From contig NZ_JAKEIP010000019.1 in assembly GCF_021474425.1 (NCBI RefSeq), forward strand, positions 1 to 64,000: DNA of 64,000 bases. Direction: 5' to 3'. Shown here piece by piece: positions 1-8,474 of this stretch. Both the position numbers and the translations under genes were made by a program. Source of the DNA: Streptomyces muensis (GTDB taxonomy: Bacteria > Actinomycetota > Actinomycetes > Streptomycetales > Streptomycetaceae). The notes beneath the pieces were generated by a model. The model was not told where the DNA came from. It worked only from the letters and a program-made list of their open reading frames with translations, and ran no database searches. How positions within the stretch are numbered: the stretch's first letter is position 1; the number at the start of each line of letters is the position of its first letter.

Positions 1-37
1 CCCCCGCGCGCTCGGCCACCGCGATGCCGTTCCTCAT
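1..37 (-). CDS. possible 5' end of a gene leaving the window
   Basis: An ATG at position 37 on the minus strand reads MRNGIAVAERAG to the window edge without a stop. Purine-rich AGGA and GGGAGG stretches lie 7-14 bases upstream, which would fit a ribosome site. Twelve codons are too few to assign a family. It would be the gene after the membrane protein at 157-738 on the same strand. Confidence 0.3.
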   Translation of the reverse strand, partial: MRNGIAVAERAG

Positions 38-156
38 ACGTCCTGCCACCTCCCGCCCACGAGTCGGATCAACCGTCTTCGACTCTACGGGCGGGGTCTG
101 ACAATCGGTCCCGGCGACCGGCCCGGGCCGAAGACCTCACGGGGTTCACGGGGCGG

Positions 157-738
157 TCAGGGGACCGTGCGCGAGACGACGTACACGAACGGATTGTCCG
201 GGTCGGACATGTTCACGACGACGTCCTGGGTGGGCGCCGGGTTCTTCTGCTTGTGGACGAAGCCGTACCAGGGGCCGGGTCCCGAGAAGTCCCAGCCGGT
301 GATCTTCTGGTCGCGGGCGCCGATGGTGATGGCGTCCGGCTTCAGGTCGTCCCGGGTGACCCCGATGGTCCGCAGGAACCAGTCCATGTTCTTGTCGGCC
401 GTCTGGAACTGGACGTAGAGACGGCTGGTCTTCCAGTTGTTCGTCTCGTAGTAGGCGACCTTGTACGACGGGTCCGGCACCGGGATCTGGTACAGGCGGC
501 GCTGGACCCGCGAGGGCCAGCCCTCGGTGAGGCCGGTCGCCGAGTACTTCTCCTCCTTGTCCTTGCCGCTGTCGCGGCTCTGGTTGGCGGAGATCACCAG
601 GTAGCCGGCCGGGACGCCGATGAGCAGGACGATGATGAGCAGGGTGAGCGCCCTGCGGCGGATCATGTGACTGCGGTCCTCGGGCGGCCGCTGCGGCTCG
701 TCCGGGGAGTCGGCCTGACGGGGTACGGACACGGTCAC
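157..738 (-). CDS. small membrane-anchored protein, function unknown
   Basis: This encodes 193 residues. I chose the GTG at 738 because it overlaps the stop of the upstream kinase gene in a GTGA arrangement, implying translational coupling. A charged N-terminus (about 28 residues) precedes one transmembrane segment (about 29-50, rich in L, I and V). An extracytoplasmic domain of about 140 residues follows, rich in Trp and aromatic residues, without cysteines or catalytic motifs I recognise. No lipobox is visible, so it is probably a single-pass anchored protein rather than a lipoprotein. Coupling to the ROK kinase gene suggests co-expression only. An internal ATG 24 codons in, just before the membrane segment, is an alternative start. 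Confidence 0.75.
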   Translation of the reverse strand: MTVSVPRQADSPDEPQRPPEDRSHMIRRRALTLLIIVLLIGVPAGYLVISANQSRDSGKDKEEKYSATGLTEGWPSRVQRRLYQIPVPDPSYKVAYYETNNWKTSRLYVQFQTADKNMDWFLRTIGVTRDDLKPDAITIGARDQKITGWDFSGPGPWYGFVHKQKNPAPTQDVVVNMSDPDNPFVYVVSRTVP

Positions 739-1886
739 GCCGACCCCTGCGACGAGGACCTGCGGGCCTCGGCGAACCGCGCGTAGCGCTCGTACCGTTC
801 GACCCTGCGGCGGTTGGCGCGGCGGAAGCGGCGCGCGACCAGGCGGGCCAGGTCGGCGGCGCCGACCATGCCGGCCTCGGGGCCGAGCTGGGCGCGGGTG
901 ATGCGGGCCTCCGGGCGGTAGCCGCGGCCGGTGAGGTGGCGTTTGAAGGCGTCCCGCGCGGGGCCGATCAGCAGGTCGTCGGCGGCCGACACACCGCCGC
1001 CGATCACGAAGCAGGACGGGTCCAGGGCGGCCGCGAGGTTGGCGATGCCGACGCCGAGCCACTGGCCGATGTCCTGGAGCAGCTCGATGCACATCGCGTC
1101 GCCCTCGCGGGCCAGTTCGGTGATCATCGGGCCGGTGATGTCGCCGATGTTGCCCTTGACGTGCTCGATGATCCCGTAGGCCACCGGCGAGTCGGCGGCG
1201 GCCAGCTCGCGTGCCTCCCTGACCAGTGCGTTGCCGGAGCTGTACTGCTCCCAGCAGCCGCGGTTGCCGCACGGGCAGCGGTGGCCGCCGGGCACGACCT
1301 GCATATGGCCGAACTCGCCTGCGACGCCGTACTTGCCGCGCTTGACCTGCCCGTCCTCCAGGATCGCGCCGCCGATGCCGGTGCCCAGCGTGATCATGAC
1401 GAGGTGGTCCTCGCCGCGGCCGGCGCCGAAGCGCCATTCGGCCCAGGCGGCCGAGTTGGCGTCGTTGTCGACCAGCACGGGCACGGCGAGGCGGCCGGCG
1501 AGGCGGTCCCTGAGGGGTTCGTTGCGCCAGGACAGGTGGGGCGCGAACAGGACGCGGTTGCGGTCGGCGTCGACCCAGCCGGCCGCGCCGATGCCGACGG
1601 CGTGCACGTCGTGCCGGTCGGACAGGTCGAGGACCAGCTCGACGATCGTGTCCTCGACGACCTTCGGGCTCTTGGACTTGTCCGGGGTCTCCGTGCGGAG
1701 CCTCTCCAGGATGTTGCCGTCGGCGTCTACGACGCCCGCCATGACCTTCGTGCCGCCGATGTCGATCCCGACGGTCGGCACCCGGGGCGCGGTCAGGTGT
1801 GAGCGGCGCTCCCGGGGTCCCACGGTGCGGAGCACGGGGGCTCGCCGGGAGCCGATGGGGGCGGTGAAGTCGCGGTAGGTGCTCAT
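735..1886 (-). CDS. ROK family sugar kinase (glucokinase-like)
   Basis: The protein is 383 residues and would phosphorylate a hexose with ATP in the cytoplasm. The ROK phosphate-binding motif DIGGTK is at residues 42-47. The catalytic region LVDNDANSAAW is near 138-148 (Asp142). The zinc site is complete, with His194 and the CPCGNRGC cluster at 204-211. An unusual N-terminal extension of about 35 basic residues precedes the fold, so a later start cannot be excluded. Fully intact zinc and Asp motifs argue for a kinase rather than a ROK repressor, and there is no N-terminal HTH. It lies downstream of a GntR regulator whose putative operator (2061-2070) sits upstream of it. The substrate is not readable from sequence. 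Confidence 0.88.
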   Translation of the reverse strand: MSTYRDFTAPIGSRRAPVLRTVGPRERRSHLTAPRVPTVGIDIGGTKVMAGVVDADGNILERLRTETPDKSKSPKVVEDTIVELVLDLSDRHDVHAVGIGAAGWVDADRNRVLFAPHLSWRNEPLRDRLAGRLAVPVLVDNDANSAAWAEWRFGAGRGEDHLVMITLGTGIGGAILEDGQVKRGKYGVAGEFGHMQVVPGGHRCPCGNRGCWEQYSSGNALVREARELAAADSPVAYGIIEHVKGNIGDITGPMITELAREGDAMCIELLQDIGQWLGVGIANLAAALDPSCFVIGGGVSAADDLLIGPARDAFKRHLTGRGYRPEARITRAQLGPEAGMVGAADLARLVARRFRRANRRRVERYERYARFAEARRSSSQGSA

Positions 1887-2060
1887 CAGGCCCGATTCTG
1901 CCGCACGCTCACGGTGGGTGCCGAACGGGGGAGCAACGGGGTGGTCCACGCCCAGTGCCGGCTCCGGGTCGTCGGGGGCTTGTCGCGCCCGCGTGGCGGA
2001 GCCGCAGATCGATACGGCCCTGCGCCCCTCACCGGGCGTCGCGGTCCAGCGGCGTCGCAT

Positions 2061-2070
2061 TGTCCTGACA
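2061..2070. promoter_or_regulatory. candidate GntR operator upstream of the ROK kinase
   Basis: TGTCCTGACA is a near-perfect inverted repeat, TGTC/GACA arms around two bases. It lies 24 bases past the GntR stop and 175 bases before the ROK start. It matches TGTCCGGACA at 2909-2918 in nine of ten positions. That these bind the neighbouring GntR protein is an inference from repetition and position. Confidence 0.5.
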
Positions 2071-2093
2071 TTGCTACGTACCGCGCGGTCCGT

Positions 2094-2858
2094 CTACGAC
2101 CTGACCAACAGCTGGAACTCGAAGGAGTAGCGGCTCGGACGGTACATGTGCGTGCCGTACTCCACCGCCCGGCCGGTGTCGTCGAACGTCACCCTCTGCA
2201 TCGTGAGCAGGGGCGCGCCCTCCTCCTCGGCGAGGCGTTCGGCCTCCGTCGCGGTGGCGGCGCGGGCGCCGATGGTCTGCCGGGCGCTGTGCAGGGTGAT
2301 CCCGGCGGCGCGCATCAGCCGGTAGAGGCCGGTGGCCTCCAGCTGTGCGGTGTCCAGGTCGAGCAGGGCGGGCGGCAGGAAGTTGCACAGGTATGCCATC
2401 GGCTCACCGTGCGCGAGGCGCAGCCGCTCGATCCGGTGCACGTCGCTGTCCTCGGCGACGCCGAGCGCGGCGGCGACCTCGGCGGACGCCGGGACGACGG
2501 TGTTGACGATCACCTTGGTGGCCGGGCGCTGGCCGGCCGACTCCAGGTCGTCGTAGAGGCTGCTGAGCTCCAGCGGGCGCTTGACCTGGCTGTGCACGAC
2601 CTGGGTACCCACGCCGCGGCGGCGCACCAGCAGGCCCTTGTCGACCAGTGACTGGATGGCCTGGCGGACGGTCGGCCGGGACAGGCCGAGGCGTGCGGCG
2701 AGTTCGATCTCGTTGCCCAGCAGGCTGCCGGGGGTGAGCGCTCCGTGCTCGATCGCGGCTTCGAGCTGCTGGGACAGCTGGAAGTACAACGGCACCGGAC
2801 TGCTCCGGTCCACACTGAGCTCGAGTTCCACGGTCGGGTCCACTTCTGGTTTCGGCAC
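2094..2858 (-). CDS. GntR/HutC family transcriptional regulator
   Basis: This 254-residue protein has an N-terminal winged helix (about 16-85) with the typical GntR recognition segment LGLSRPTVRQAIQSL, followed by a UTRA ligand-binding domain (about 105-245). The HutC subfamily usually senses sugars, sugar phosphates or amino-acid derivatives. It is divergent from the Gfo/Idh/MocA dehydrogenase at 2961 and upstream of the ROK kinase on its own strand, so it most likely represses a small carbohydrate regulon made of these genes. The operators at 2061-2070 and 2909-2918 flank it. The effector is unknown. Confidence 0.9.
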   Translation of the reverse strand: MPKPEVDPTVELELSVDRSSPVPLYFQLSQQLEAAIEHGALTPGSLLGNEIELAARLGLSRPTVRQAIQSLVDKGLLVRRRGVGTQVVHSQVKRPLELSSLYDDLESAGQRPATKVIVNTVVPASAEVAAALGVAEDSDVHRIERLRLAHGEPMAYLCNFLPPALLDLDTAQLEATGLYRLMRAAGITLHSARQTIGARAATATEAERLAEEEGAPLLTMQRVTFDDTGRAVEYGTHMYRPSRYSFEFQLLVRS

Positions 2859-2908
2859 GGCCTGACTGTAGCTCTACGCGTTGTTGACGGGAAGTCGTGT
2901 AGTTCGAT

Positions 2909-2918
2909 TGTCCGGACA
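2909..2918. promoter_or_regulatory. candidate GntR operator between gntR and the dehydrogenase
   Basis: TGTCCGGACA is a perfect 10-base palindrome in the divergent intergenic region. A -35-like TTGACA follows at 2925-2930 on the plus strand. From there, a -10 near 2949 would place transcription start close to the ATG at 2961. The palindrome would then sit just upstream of that promoter. Compare the copy at 2061-2070. Confidence 0.55.
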
Positions 2919-2960
2919 TTTGCATTGACAGCGCGCACACTGAACCCGCACTTTGTTTCC

Positions 2961-3983
2961 ATGCGCATCGGGGTCATCGGCACGGGCCGCATCGGCAGGA
3001 TCCACGCCAACACGCTCAGCCGGCACCGCGACGTCGGCTCGCTGATCCTCACGGACGCGGACGCCGCGCGGGCCCAGGAGCTGGCACACCGGCTGGGGGA
3101 GACAGCCGCGCCGGGGGTGGACGAGATCTTCCGGTGGGGCGTGGACGCGGTGGTGATCACGACGGCGACGTCGGCCCACGCCGAACTGATCGGTCGTGCA
3201 GCTAGGTCGGGGCTGCCGGTCTTCTGCGAGAAGCCCATCGCGCTCGATCTGCCGGGCACGCTGCAGGCGATCGGGGAGGTGGAGACGGCCGGCACGGTGC
3301 TTCAGATGGGTTTCCAGCGCCGCTTCGACGCGGGGTACGTCGGCGCGCGCGAGGCGGTACGGTCCGGCCGGCTCGGGCGGCTGCACACGGTGCGGGCGCT
3401 GACCAGCGACCAGTCGCCGCCGTCGGCCGCGTGGCTGCCGCTGTCCGGTGGGCTGTACCGGGACACGCTGATCCACGACTTCGACATGCTGCGCTGGGTC
3501 ACCGGGCGCGAAGTCGTCGACGTGTACGCCGCCGGATCCGACGCCGGGCCCGCGATGTTCCGTGCGGCGGGCGACGTCGACACGGCCGCGGCGGTGCTCA
3601 CCCTGGACGACGGCACGCTCGCCACCGCCACGGCGACGCGGCTGAACGGCGCCGGATACGACGTGCGCATGGAGCTGGCCGGGGAGTCGGACCAGATCGT
3701 GGTGGGCCTGGACGACCGCACGCCGATCGCCTCCACCGAGCCGACCGGGCCGCCCGCTGCGGACAAGCCGTGGTCCGGGTTCCTGGAGCGTTTCGGACCG
3801 GCCTACGAGGCCGAGCTGAACGCCTTCGTGGAGGTGGTACGCGGCGAGCGCGCCAACCCCTGCGACGGCCGCGAGGCCCTACAGGCACTACGGGTCGCGG
3901 AGGCATGCGAGGTGTCACGACGAGAACGAAGACCGGTCGCACTCGCAGAACTCTTGGGCGGAACCTCGGCTGCGGCTCTGTGA
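2961..3983 (+). CDS. Gfo/Idh/MocA dehydrogenase, myo-inositol 2-dehydrogenase-like
   Basis: The protein has 340 residues. The Rossmann motif GVIGTGRIG is at 4-12, the family EKP motif at 90-92, and a catalytic pair matches inositol dehydrogenase (Asp168 and His172 in RDTLIHDFD). Lys91 would be the catalytic lysine. It should oxidise a polyol or sugar with NAD(P)+. Inositol is a reasonable guess from the motif spacing but not proven. The ATG at 2961 has no Shine-Dalgarno sequence, and the promoter-like TTGACA at 2925 suggests a leaderless transcript. The gene is divergent from a GntR regulator, which probably controls it. Confidence 0.88.
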   Translation: MRIGVIGTGRIGRIHANTLSRHRDVGSLILTDADAARAQELAHRLGETAAPGVDEIFRWGVDAVVITTATSAHAELIGRAARSGLPVFCEKPIALDLPGTLQAIGEVETAGTVLQMGFQRRFDAGYVGAREAVRSGRLGRLHTVRALTSDQSPPSAAWLPLSGGLYRDTLIHDFDMLRWVTGREVVDVYAAGSDAGPAMFRAAGDVDTAAAVLTLDDGTLATATATRLNGAGYDVRMELAGESDQIVVGLDDRTPIASTEPTGPPAADKPWSGFLERFGPAYEAELNAFVEVVRGERANPCDGREALQALRVAEACEVSRRERRPVALAELLGGTSAAAL

Positions 3984-4069
3984 CGGCCGAGCGCTGAACG
4001 CCGGCTGCGGTCTCTGAGAAGGTCCCGGGCCGCCCCCGTGGTGGCCGGACGCGCCTCGACGGCGGCCCC

Positions 4070-5254
4070 CTACCAGCGCACCGGCAGGCTCCGCACCCCG
4101 CGCATCAGCGGGCCCGGCAGCCACTCGCCCGGTACACCGGCCAGGGCCAGGTGCGGGGCGCGGTCGAGTAGGGAACGTATCGCTGTGCGGGCCTCCAGGC
4201 GGGCCAGGGGTGCGCCCAGGCAGTAGTGGATGCCGTGGCCGAAGGCGAGGTGGCCGCGGGTGTCGCGGTGGATGTCGAAGCGGTCCGCGGCCGGGAAGCG
4301 GGCCGCGTCACGGTCGGCGGCGGTGAGGCCGACCATCACGGCGTCGCCCTGTGCGATCGGCACCCCGGCGATCTCCAGCGGCTCGGCGGCGAACCGGAAC
4401 GTCGCGTTCTCCACCGGGCCCTCGTACCGCAGCGCCTCCTCGACAGTGCCGTCGAGGAGGGTCATGTCGGCGCGCAGGGCGGCCAGTTGGTCCGGATGCG
4501 TCAGCAGGGCGTGGACGGCGTTGGTGATGAGGTTGACCGTGGTCTCGTGGCCGGCGATGAGCAGGATGAAGGCCATGCCGCGCAGTTCCTGCGGCGAGAG
4601 CCGGTCGCCGTCCTCGGCGGTGGTGCGGATCAGGTCGCTGAGCAGGTCGGCGCCCGGCCCGGTGGAGCGCTTGTCCTCGATGAGTTCGGTGAGGTACTCG
4701 GCGAGACGCACGAAGGCGTCGTGTTCGCTCTCCGCGCTGGTCGGCGCGACCGCCTCCGTGGACAGCTTGCGGAACTCCGTACGGTCCATCTCGGGCACGC
4801 CCAGCAGCTCGCAGATCACGGTGATGGGCAGCGGGTAGGCGAACGCGTCGACGAGGTCGGCCCGGCCGTGCGGCAGCATCGCGTCGAGCAGTTCGTCGGT
4901 GATCTGCTGGATCCGCGGCCGGAGTTCCTCGACGCGCCGCATCGTGAACGCGCGCGTGATGAGCCCGCGCAGCCGGGTGTGCTGGGGCGGGTCGGCGACC
5001 AGCAGATACTTCCCGATCAGCTGCTCGTCGAGGAAGGTCAACCCGATCTTGCCGCCGTCCTTGGCCAGCCGCAGGTCGGCGAGCGCCGCGCGCGCCTCCT
5101 CGTACCCCACGACGAGCCACGTCTCATGGTGCGCGTCCGGCACCGGCAGCCGCACCCGGTGCACCGGCCCGCGCTCACGCAACCGCGCGTACACGGGATG
5201 CGGGTCGGCACGGAATCCCTCGCCGAACTCCCCCAGATCGATGGCTTCCACCAT
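4070..5254 (-). CDS. cytochrome P450
   Basis: This is a complete 394-residue soluble bacterial P450. It has the I-helix oxygen-activation motif (LLIAGHETT), an E-x-x-R in EEALR, and the heme loop FGHGIHYCLGAPLARLE with the axial thiolate at Cys345. Length and motifs fit the CYP107/CYP105-type macrolide or xenobiotic hydroxylases. No ferredoxin or reductase gene is adjacent, so electrons must come from elsewhere, for example the partners at 12.7-14 kb. It lies 59 bases downstream of a response regulator on the same strand and may be co-transcribed with the two-component genes. The substrate is unknown. Confidence 0.93.
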   Translation of the reverse strand: MVEAIDLGEFGEGFRADPHPVYARLRERGPVHRVRLPVPDAHHETWLVVGYEEARAALADLRLAKDGGKIGLTFLDEQLIGKYLLVADPPQHTRLRGLITRAFTMRRVEELRPRIQQITDELLDAMLPHGRADLVDAFAYPLPITVICELLGVPEMDRTEFRKLSTEAVAPTSAESEHDAFVRLAEYLTELIEDKRSTGPGADLLSDLIRTTAEDGDRLSPQELRGMAFILLIAGHETTVNLITNAVHALLTHPDQLAALRADMTLLDGTVEEALRYEGPVENATFRFAAEPLEIAGVPIAQGDAVMVGLTAADRDAARFPAADRFDIHRDTRGHLAFGHGIHYCLGAPLARLEARTAIRSLLDRAPHLALAGVPGEWLPGPLMRGVRSLPVRW

Positions 5255-5313
5255 GACGCTCCCCCTCCCGGCACCTCCGCTCCCACCACCTCGAGAACGC
5301 GCGGGCGCGTCGA

Positions 5314-5994
5314 CTAGTGCCCGTCCTCCTCCAGTTCCTCCAGAAGCCCCGCGTCGTACGCCAACAGGGCGATCTGCACACGGTTGTTGAGGTCGAGCTT
5401 GGCCAGGACGCGGGAGACATGGGTCTTCACGGTGGCGACGCTCATGAACAGCTCCGCGGCGATCTCGGCGTTGGCCAGCCCCCGGCCCACCGCGACGGCG
5501 ACCTCGCGCTCGCGGTCGTTGAGGGCGGCGAGCCGCTCACGCGCGCGTGCCCGGCGGGTGTCGGCGGCGGCGCCGGCCGCGTGGTCCATCAACTGGCGGG
5601 TCACGGTGGGCGACAGCACCGGGTCTCCGGCCGCGACCCGGCGCACCGCGTCGACGATCTCGGCCGGCGGGGTGTCCTTGAGCACGAACCCGGCGGCGCC
5701 GGCCCGCAGGGCGCGCAGCACCAGCTCGTCGGCGTGGAACGTGGTCAGCAGCACGACCTGCGGGGCGTCCTTCCTGCCGCGCAGCCGCTCCGTGGCGGTC
5801 AGCCCGTCGACCGAGGGCATCCGGATGTCCATCAGGACCACGTCCGGTCGGGTGCGGTCGACCAGCGTCTCGACCTCGTCCCCGTCGGCCGCCTCGCCGA
5901 CGATCTCGATGTCGTCGGCGCCGCCCAGCATGAAGGACAGCCCGGCCCTGACCAACGGGTCGTCGTCGACGAGGAGGAGTCTGATCGCAGTCAT
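5314..5994 (-). CDS. NarL/LuxR-type response regulator
   Basis: The protein has 226 residues. The receiver domain (1-120) has the acidic pocket DDD at 10-12 and phosphoacceptor Asp56 in VLMDIRMP. A C-terminal LuxR HTH (about 158-215) carries the LNDREREVAVAVGRG and SVATVKTHVSRVLAKL elements. It lies 154 bases downstream of the sensor kinase at 6149-7393 on the same strand and is its obvious partner. The intervening gap contains an 8-base perfect stem (6032-6039 with 6050-6057) that could attenuate read-through. Confidence 0.93.
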   Translation of the reverse strand: MTAIRLLLVDDDPLVRAGLSFMLGGADDIEIVGEAADGDEVETLVDRTRPDVVLMDIRMPSVDGLTATERLRGRKDAPQVVLLTTFHADELVLRALRAGAAGFVLKDTPPAEIVDAVRRVAAGDPVLSPTVTRQLMDHAAGAAADTRRARARERLAALNDREREVAVAVGRGLANAEIAAELFMSVATVKTHVSRVLAKLDLNNRVQIALLAYDAGLLEELEEDGH

Positions 5995-6031
5995 GTGGCT
6001 TACGTAATCACGGTTGTACGGGGTGACGGAG

Positions 6032-6057
6032 CCGGACGGCTCGCGGTCCCCGTCCGG
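6032..6057. terminator. stem-loop between sensor kinase and response regulator
   Basis: CCGGACGG (6032-6039) and CCGTCCGG (6050-6057) pair perfectly around a ten-base loop. There is no T-run. It lies in the 154-base gap between two same-strand genes, so it could lower distal expression or stabilise processed ends. Next to it, about 6109-6147, CGCTCCCGAGG(C/T)GACGGCG occurs twice. Confidence 0.35.
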
Positions 6058-6148
6058 AACGCGGCGCGGCGCGCAACAGCGAGCGCCGGAGCGCCCGTTG
6101 AGCGCCCCGCTCCCGAGGCGACGGCGCCCGCTCCCGAGGTGACGGCGG

Positions 6149-7393
6149 TCACCCCCACGGCAGCCACGCCCGCACCTCGAACCCCCCGTCCGCCCCGGGC
6201 CCGTGCTCCAGCCGCCCGCCCGTCAGCGTCGCCCGTTCCGTCAGCCCGATCAGCCCCTGTCCGGAGCCGGGAACATGCGGGACCTCGCCCTCGGGCGCGG
6301 GATTGCGCACCGCCACGGACAGGCCCTCGCCCGGTGCGCCGGTCACCGTGACCGTGACCTCCGTGCCGGGCGCGTGCTTGCGGGCGTTGGTCAGGCCCTC
6401 CTGGGCGATGCGGTAGGCGGTGCGGCCGACGGAGGCGGGGACGGCGGCGGGGTCGGTGACGTGCTGGTCGAGGGCGACCTTCATACCGGCCTCGCGGGAC
6501 TCGGTGACCAGCGTCTCCAGCGCCGCGAGGGTCGGCTGGGGGCGGCCGGTGTCGTCGGGATCGCCCGCCCGCAGCACGCCGATGATCTCCCGTAGGTCCT
6601 GGAGGGCCTCGTGGGCGCTCTCCCGGATGACGCCGGCCGCCCGCACGATCTCCTCGCGGGGCGCGTCGGGCCGGAACTCCAGCGCGCCCGCGTGCACGCT
6701 GAGCAGCGTCAGCCGGTGCGCGAGGACGTCGTGCATCTCCCGGGCGATGGCCTCACGGGCGAGCCGCTGCGCCTGTTCGGCCCGCAGCTGCGCCTCTGTC
6801 TCGGCCCGCCGGGCTCGGTCGCGCAGGCTGAGCAGAAGCTGCCGTTTGGACCGGGCGAGCATGCCCCAGCCGACGACCGCGACGGTCAGCAGCGAGGCCA
6901 GGGCGACGATCCAGCCGTAGGACAGATCGGGGTCGGGGCGGAACCAGTAGAACACCCCGGTCACGGCGGCGTACGCCCCGGCCACCCAGGCCACATACCT
7001 GAAGGGCCGGTGCACGGCGAGCGTGAACAGGGCGATCAGGCTGGCGCCGCCCGCCGCGGCCGACACGAGGGTGACCGGCACCATCGCGACGGCGAGCCCG
7101 AACGGCCAGCGGCGGCGCAGCCAGACGGCGGCGCAGGAGAGCGCGCCGACGAGCTGGTCGAAGGCGGCGTAGCCGGCCGGGAGATCCTCTTTCCTTATCG
7201 TGTCCGCGGCCAGCAGCCCGATGAACACGGCCAGCAGGAAGCAGGAGAAGTCCACCACCCAGTCGCGGGCGGTGCGCCGCACTCGCCCCGAGCGCGCGAC
7301 CTCGGAGTCGAACTCCTTGATCAGGGCAGAGGGCAGCAGCCAGCGCCGCCCCGCGAACGCCTGCGGTACGGGTTCCGGCTTGTCACCACTCAC
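6149..7393 (-). CDS. membrane sensor histidine kinase (HisKA_3 type)
   Basis: From the GTG at 7393 the protein has 414 residues. Several transmembrane segments (about 47-63, 79-92, 98-127, 132-150, 160-180) are followed by a coiled linker (185-215). The phosphoacceptor motif is REMHDVLAHRLTLL with His221. The C-terminal HATPase domain has an N-box-like RIAQEGLTNARKHA and a terminal GQGLIGLTER G-box. I prefer 7393 to an upstream ATG at 7519 because the extra 42 codons look non-coding. It pairs with the response regulator downstream. The signal is unknown. Confidence 0.9.
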   Translation of the reverse strand: MSGDKPEPVPQAFAGRRWLLPSALIKEFDSEVARSGRVRRTARDWVVDFSCFLLAVFIGLLAADTIRKEDLPAGYAAFDQLVGALSCAAVWLRRRWPFGLAVAMVPVTLVSAAAGGASLIALFTLAVHRPFRYVAWVAGAYAAVTGVFYWFRPDPDLSYGWIVALASLLTVAVVGWGMLARSKRQLLLSLRDRARRAETEAQLRAEQAQRLAREAIAREMHDVLAHRLTLLSVHAGALEFRPDAPREEIVRAAGVIRESAHEALQDLREIIGVLRAGDPDDTGRPQPTLAALETLVTESREAGMKVALDQHVTDPAAVPASVGRTAYRIAQEGLTNARKHAPGTEVTVTVTGAPGEGLSVAVRNPAPEGEVPHVPGSGQGLIGLTERATLTGGRLEHGPGADGGFEVRAWLPWG

Positions 7394-7572
7394 GATCGAC
7401 AAATCTACGCAGTGGCCGGCCCTCCGCGCGCCTCCTCCGGCCCGATCACCGACCAAAGTCGTGCCATCGCCGACTTTCGACGCGGCGGGCCACCCGGAAC
7501 CGGAACTTCCGTCGGCCATGGCTCGCCCCTCGGCCGATTGGCGTGGGGGATCCGCGGGGCGAGAGTCATGGC

Positions 7573-7773
7573 ATGAAGCACTTGCTGGAGTTCCTCGGAG
7601 TCATCGCCCTGCTGCAGGGCGTAGCGGGTCTGCTGACCGAGTTCACCGACTGGGACTGGGGTCTCGTCCAGCGGATCGGCTTCCTCGACGGCTACGGGAT
7701 CTACGCGAGCATCGCCCTGCTCGTACTGGCCGTCGCGCTGTTCGCGGCCGCCGAGAGCCGGAAGTCCGGCTGA
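7573..7773 (+). CDS. small two-helix membrane protein
   Basis: This encodes 66 residues with two hydrophobic segments (about 5-20 and 42-60) joined by a short acidic, aromatic loop (TDWDWGL). The ATG at 7573 begins MKHLLEF, is preceded by a purine-rich GGGGCGAGAG stretch, and is divergent from the histidine kinase. I do not recognise a family. Similar small membrane proteins are common beside Streptomyces two-component systems, but no partner motif is visible. Confidence 0.6.
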   Translation: MKHLLEFLGVIALLQGVAGLLTEFTDWDWGLVQRIGFLDGYGIYASIALLVLAVALFAAAESRKSG

Positions 7774-7881
7774 ACGCGGACCGCACCTCCACCAGGTGTG
7801 AGGGCAACATGGTGACGCTGGGTCGCAAGTTAACTCCGCGAAAACTCATCGGACTTGCCGGGAAATTCTGCATCGTTGTCA

Positions 7882-7910
7882 TTGACATGCCACTGTCTAC
7901 GCGCGTCATC
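7882..7910 (+). promoter_or_regulatory. promoter of the secreted RNase gene, probably leaderless
   Basis: A consensus TTGACA at 7882-7887 is followed by TGTCTACGCGCGTCA (7894-7908). With normal spacing the start of transcription falls within a few bases of the ATG at 7919, and no Shine-Dalgarno is present. The compact TTGACA plus TCTACGCGCGTCA block resembles sequences I associate with promoters of Streptomyces secreted hydrolases, but this is a recollection, not a search. Confidence 0.5.
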
Positions 7911-7918
7911 ATGAACCC

Positions 7919-8305
7919 ATGAGATTCCCCCCACGAATCAGCCGCATCGGCGCCGCAGCCGCCGTCCTCTCCGCCCTCCTCGTCGGAGGCACCGTCACCG
8001 CGACCCCGGCGGCCGCCGCGGTCGGCAGCATCTGCTACGGCGACCTGCCCTCCCAGGCCCATGACACGCTGGAGCTGATCGAGCAGGGCGGCCCCTACCC
8101 CTACCCGCAGGACGGCACCGTCTTCCAGAACCGGGAAGGCATCCTGCCCAGTCAGTCCTCTGGCTACTATCACGAGTACACCGTGATCACGCCCGGCTCC
8201 CCCACCCGCGGCGCGCGCCGCATCGTCACCGGCGAGGAGCGCCAGGAGGACTACTACACGGCGGACCACTACGCCTCCTTCGACCTGATCAACTACGGCT
8301 GCTGA
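7919..8305 (+). CDS. secreted guanyl-specific ribonuclease (RNase Sa/T1 family)
   Basis: The precursor has 128 residues: an arginine-containing signal peptide (1 to about 34, ending in an alanine run) and a mature enzyme of about 94 residues, close to the 96 of RNase Sa. Catalytic residues fit RNase Sa spacing exactly: Glu86 in HEYTV, Arg97 and Arg101 in TRGARR, and His117 in DHYASF. Cys39 and Cys128 would form the usual end-to-end disulfide. It cleaves RNA after guanosine outside the cell. No barstar-like inhibitor gene is adjacent. Its regulation looks leaderless. Confidence 0.93.
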   Translation: MRFPPRISRIGAAAAVLSALLVGGTVTATPAAAAVGSICYGDLPSQAHDTLELIEQGGPYPYPQDGTVFQNREGILPSQSSGYYHEYTVITPGSPTRGARRIVTGEERQEDYYTADHYASFDLINYGC

Positions 8306-8373
8306 GCCGAGGTCGAACAGGCCGCCTCCTCCCTCCCCCCCCCACATCGAGGCGTCGAGGCACAGCGAGACAA

Positions 8374-8410
8374 GCCGGAGGCCCGGTCCGCGTTCAGTCG
8401 GGCTTCCGGC
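8374..8410. terminator. bidirectional terminator between convergent genes
   Basis: GCCGGAGGCCCG (8374-8385) pairs with CGGGCTTCCGGC (8399-8410) with one mismatch around a 13-base loop. It sits between the RNase gene end (8305) and the end of the minus-strand VOC gene (8475), and so would serve both. Confidence 0.6.
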
Positions 8411-8474
8411 TCCCTGTATGACCCAACTGCGGCGGTGACGACGCCAAGCCGTGATCAGCGCCTTCAAGGCAGCC

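Noticed and set aside
7394..7519. N-terminal extension of the histidine kinase to the ATG at 7519
   Set aside because: The extra residues are low-complexity and overlap the divergent promoter region. A GTG at 7393 gives a normal kinase start.
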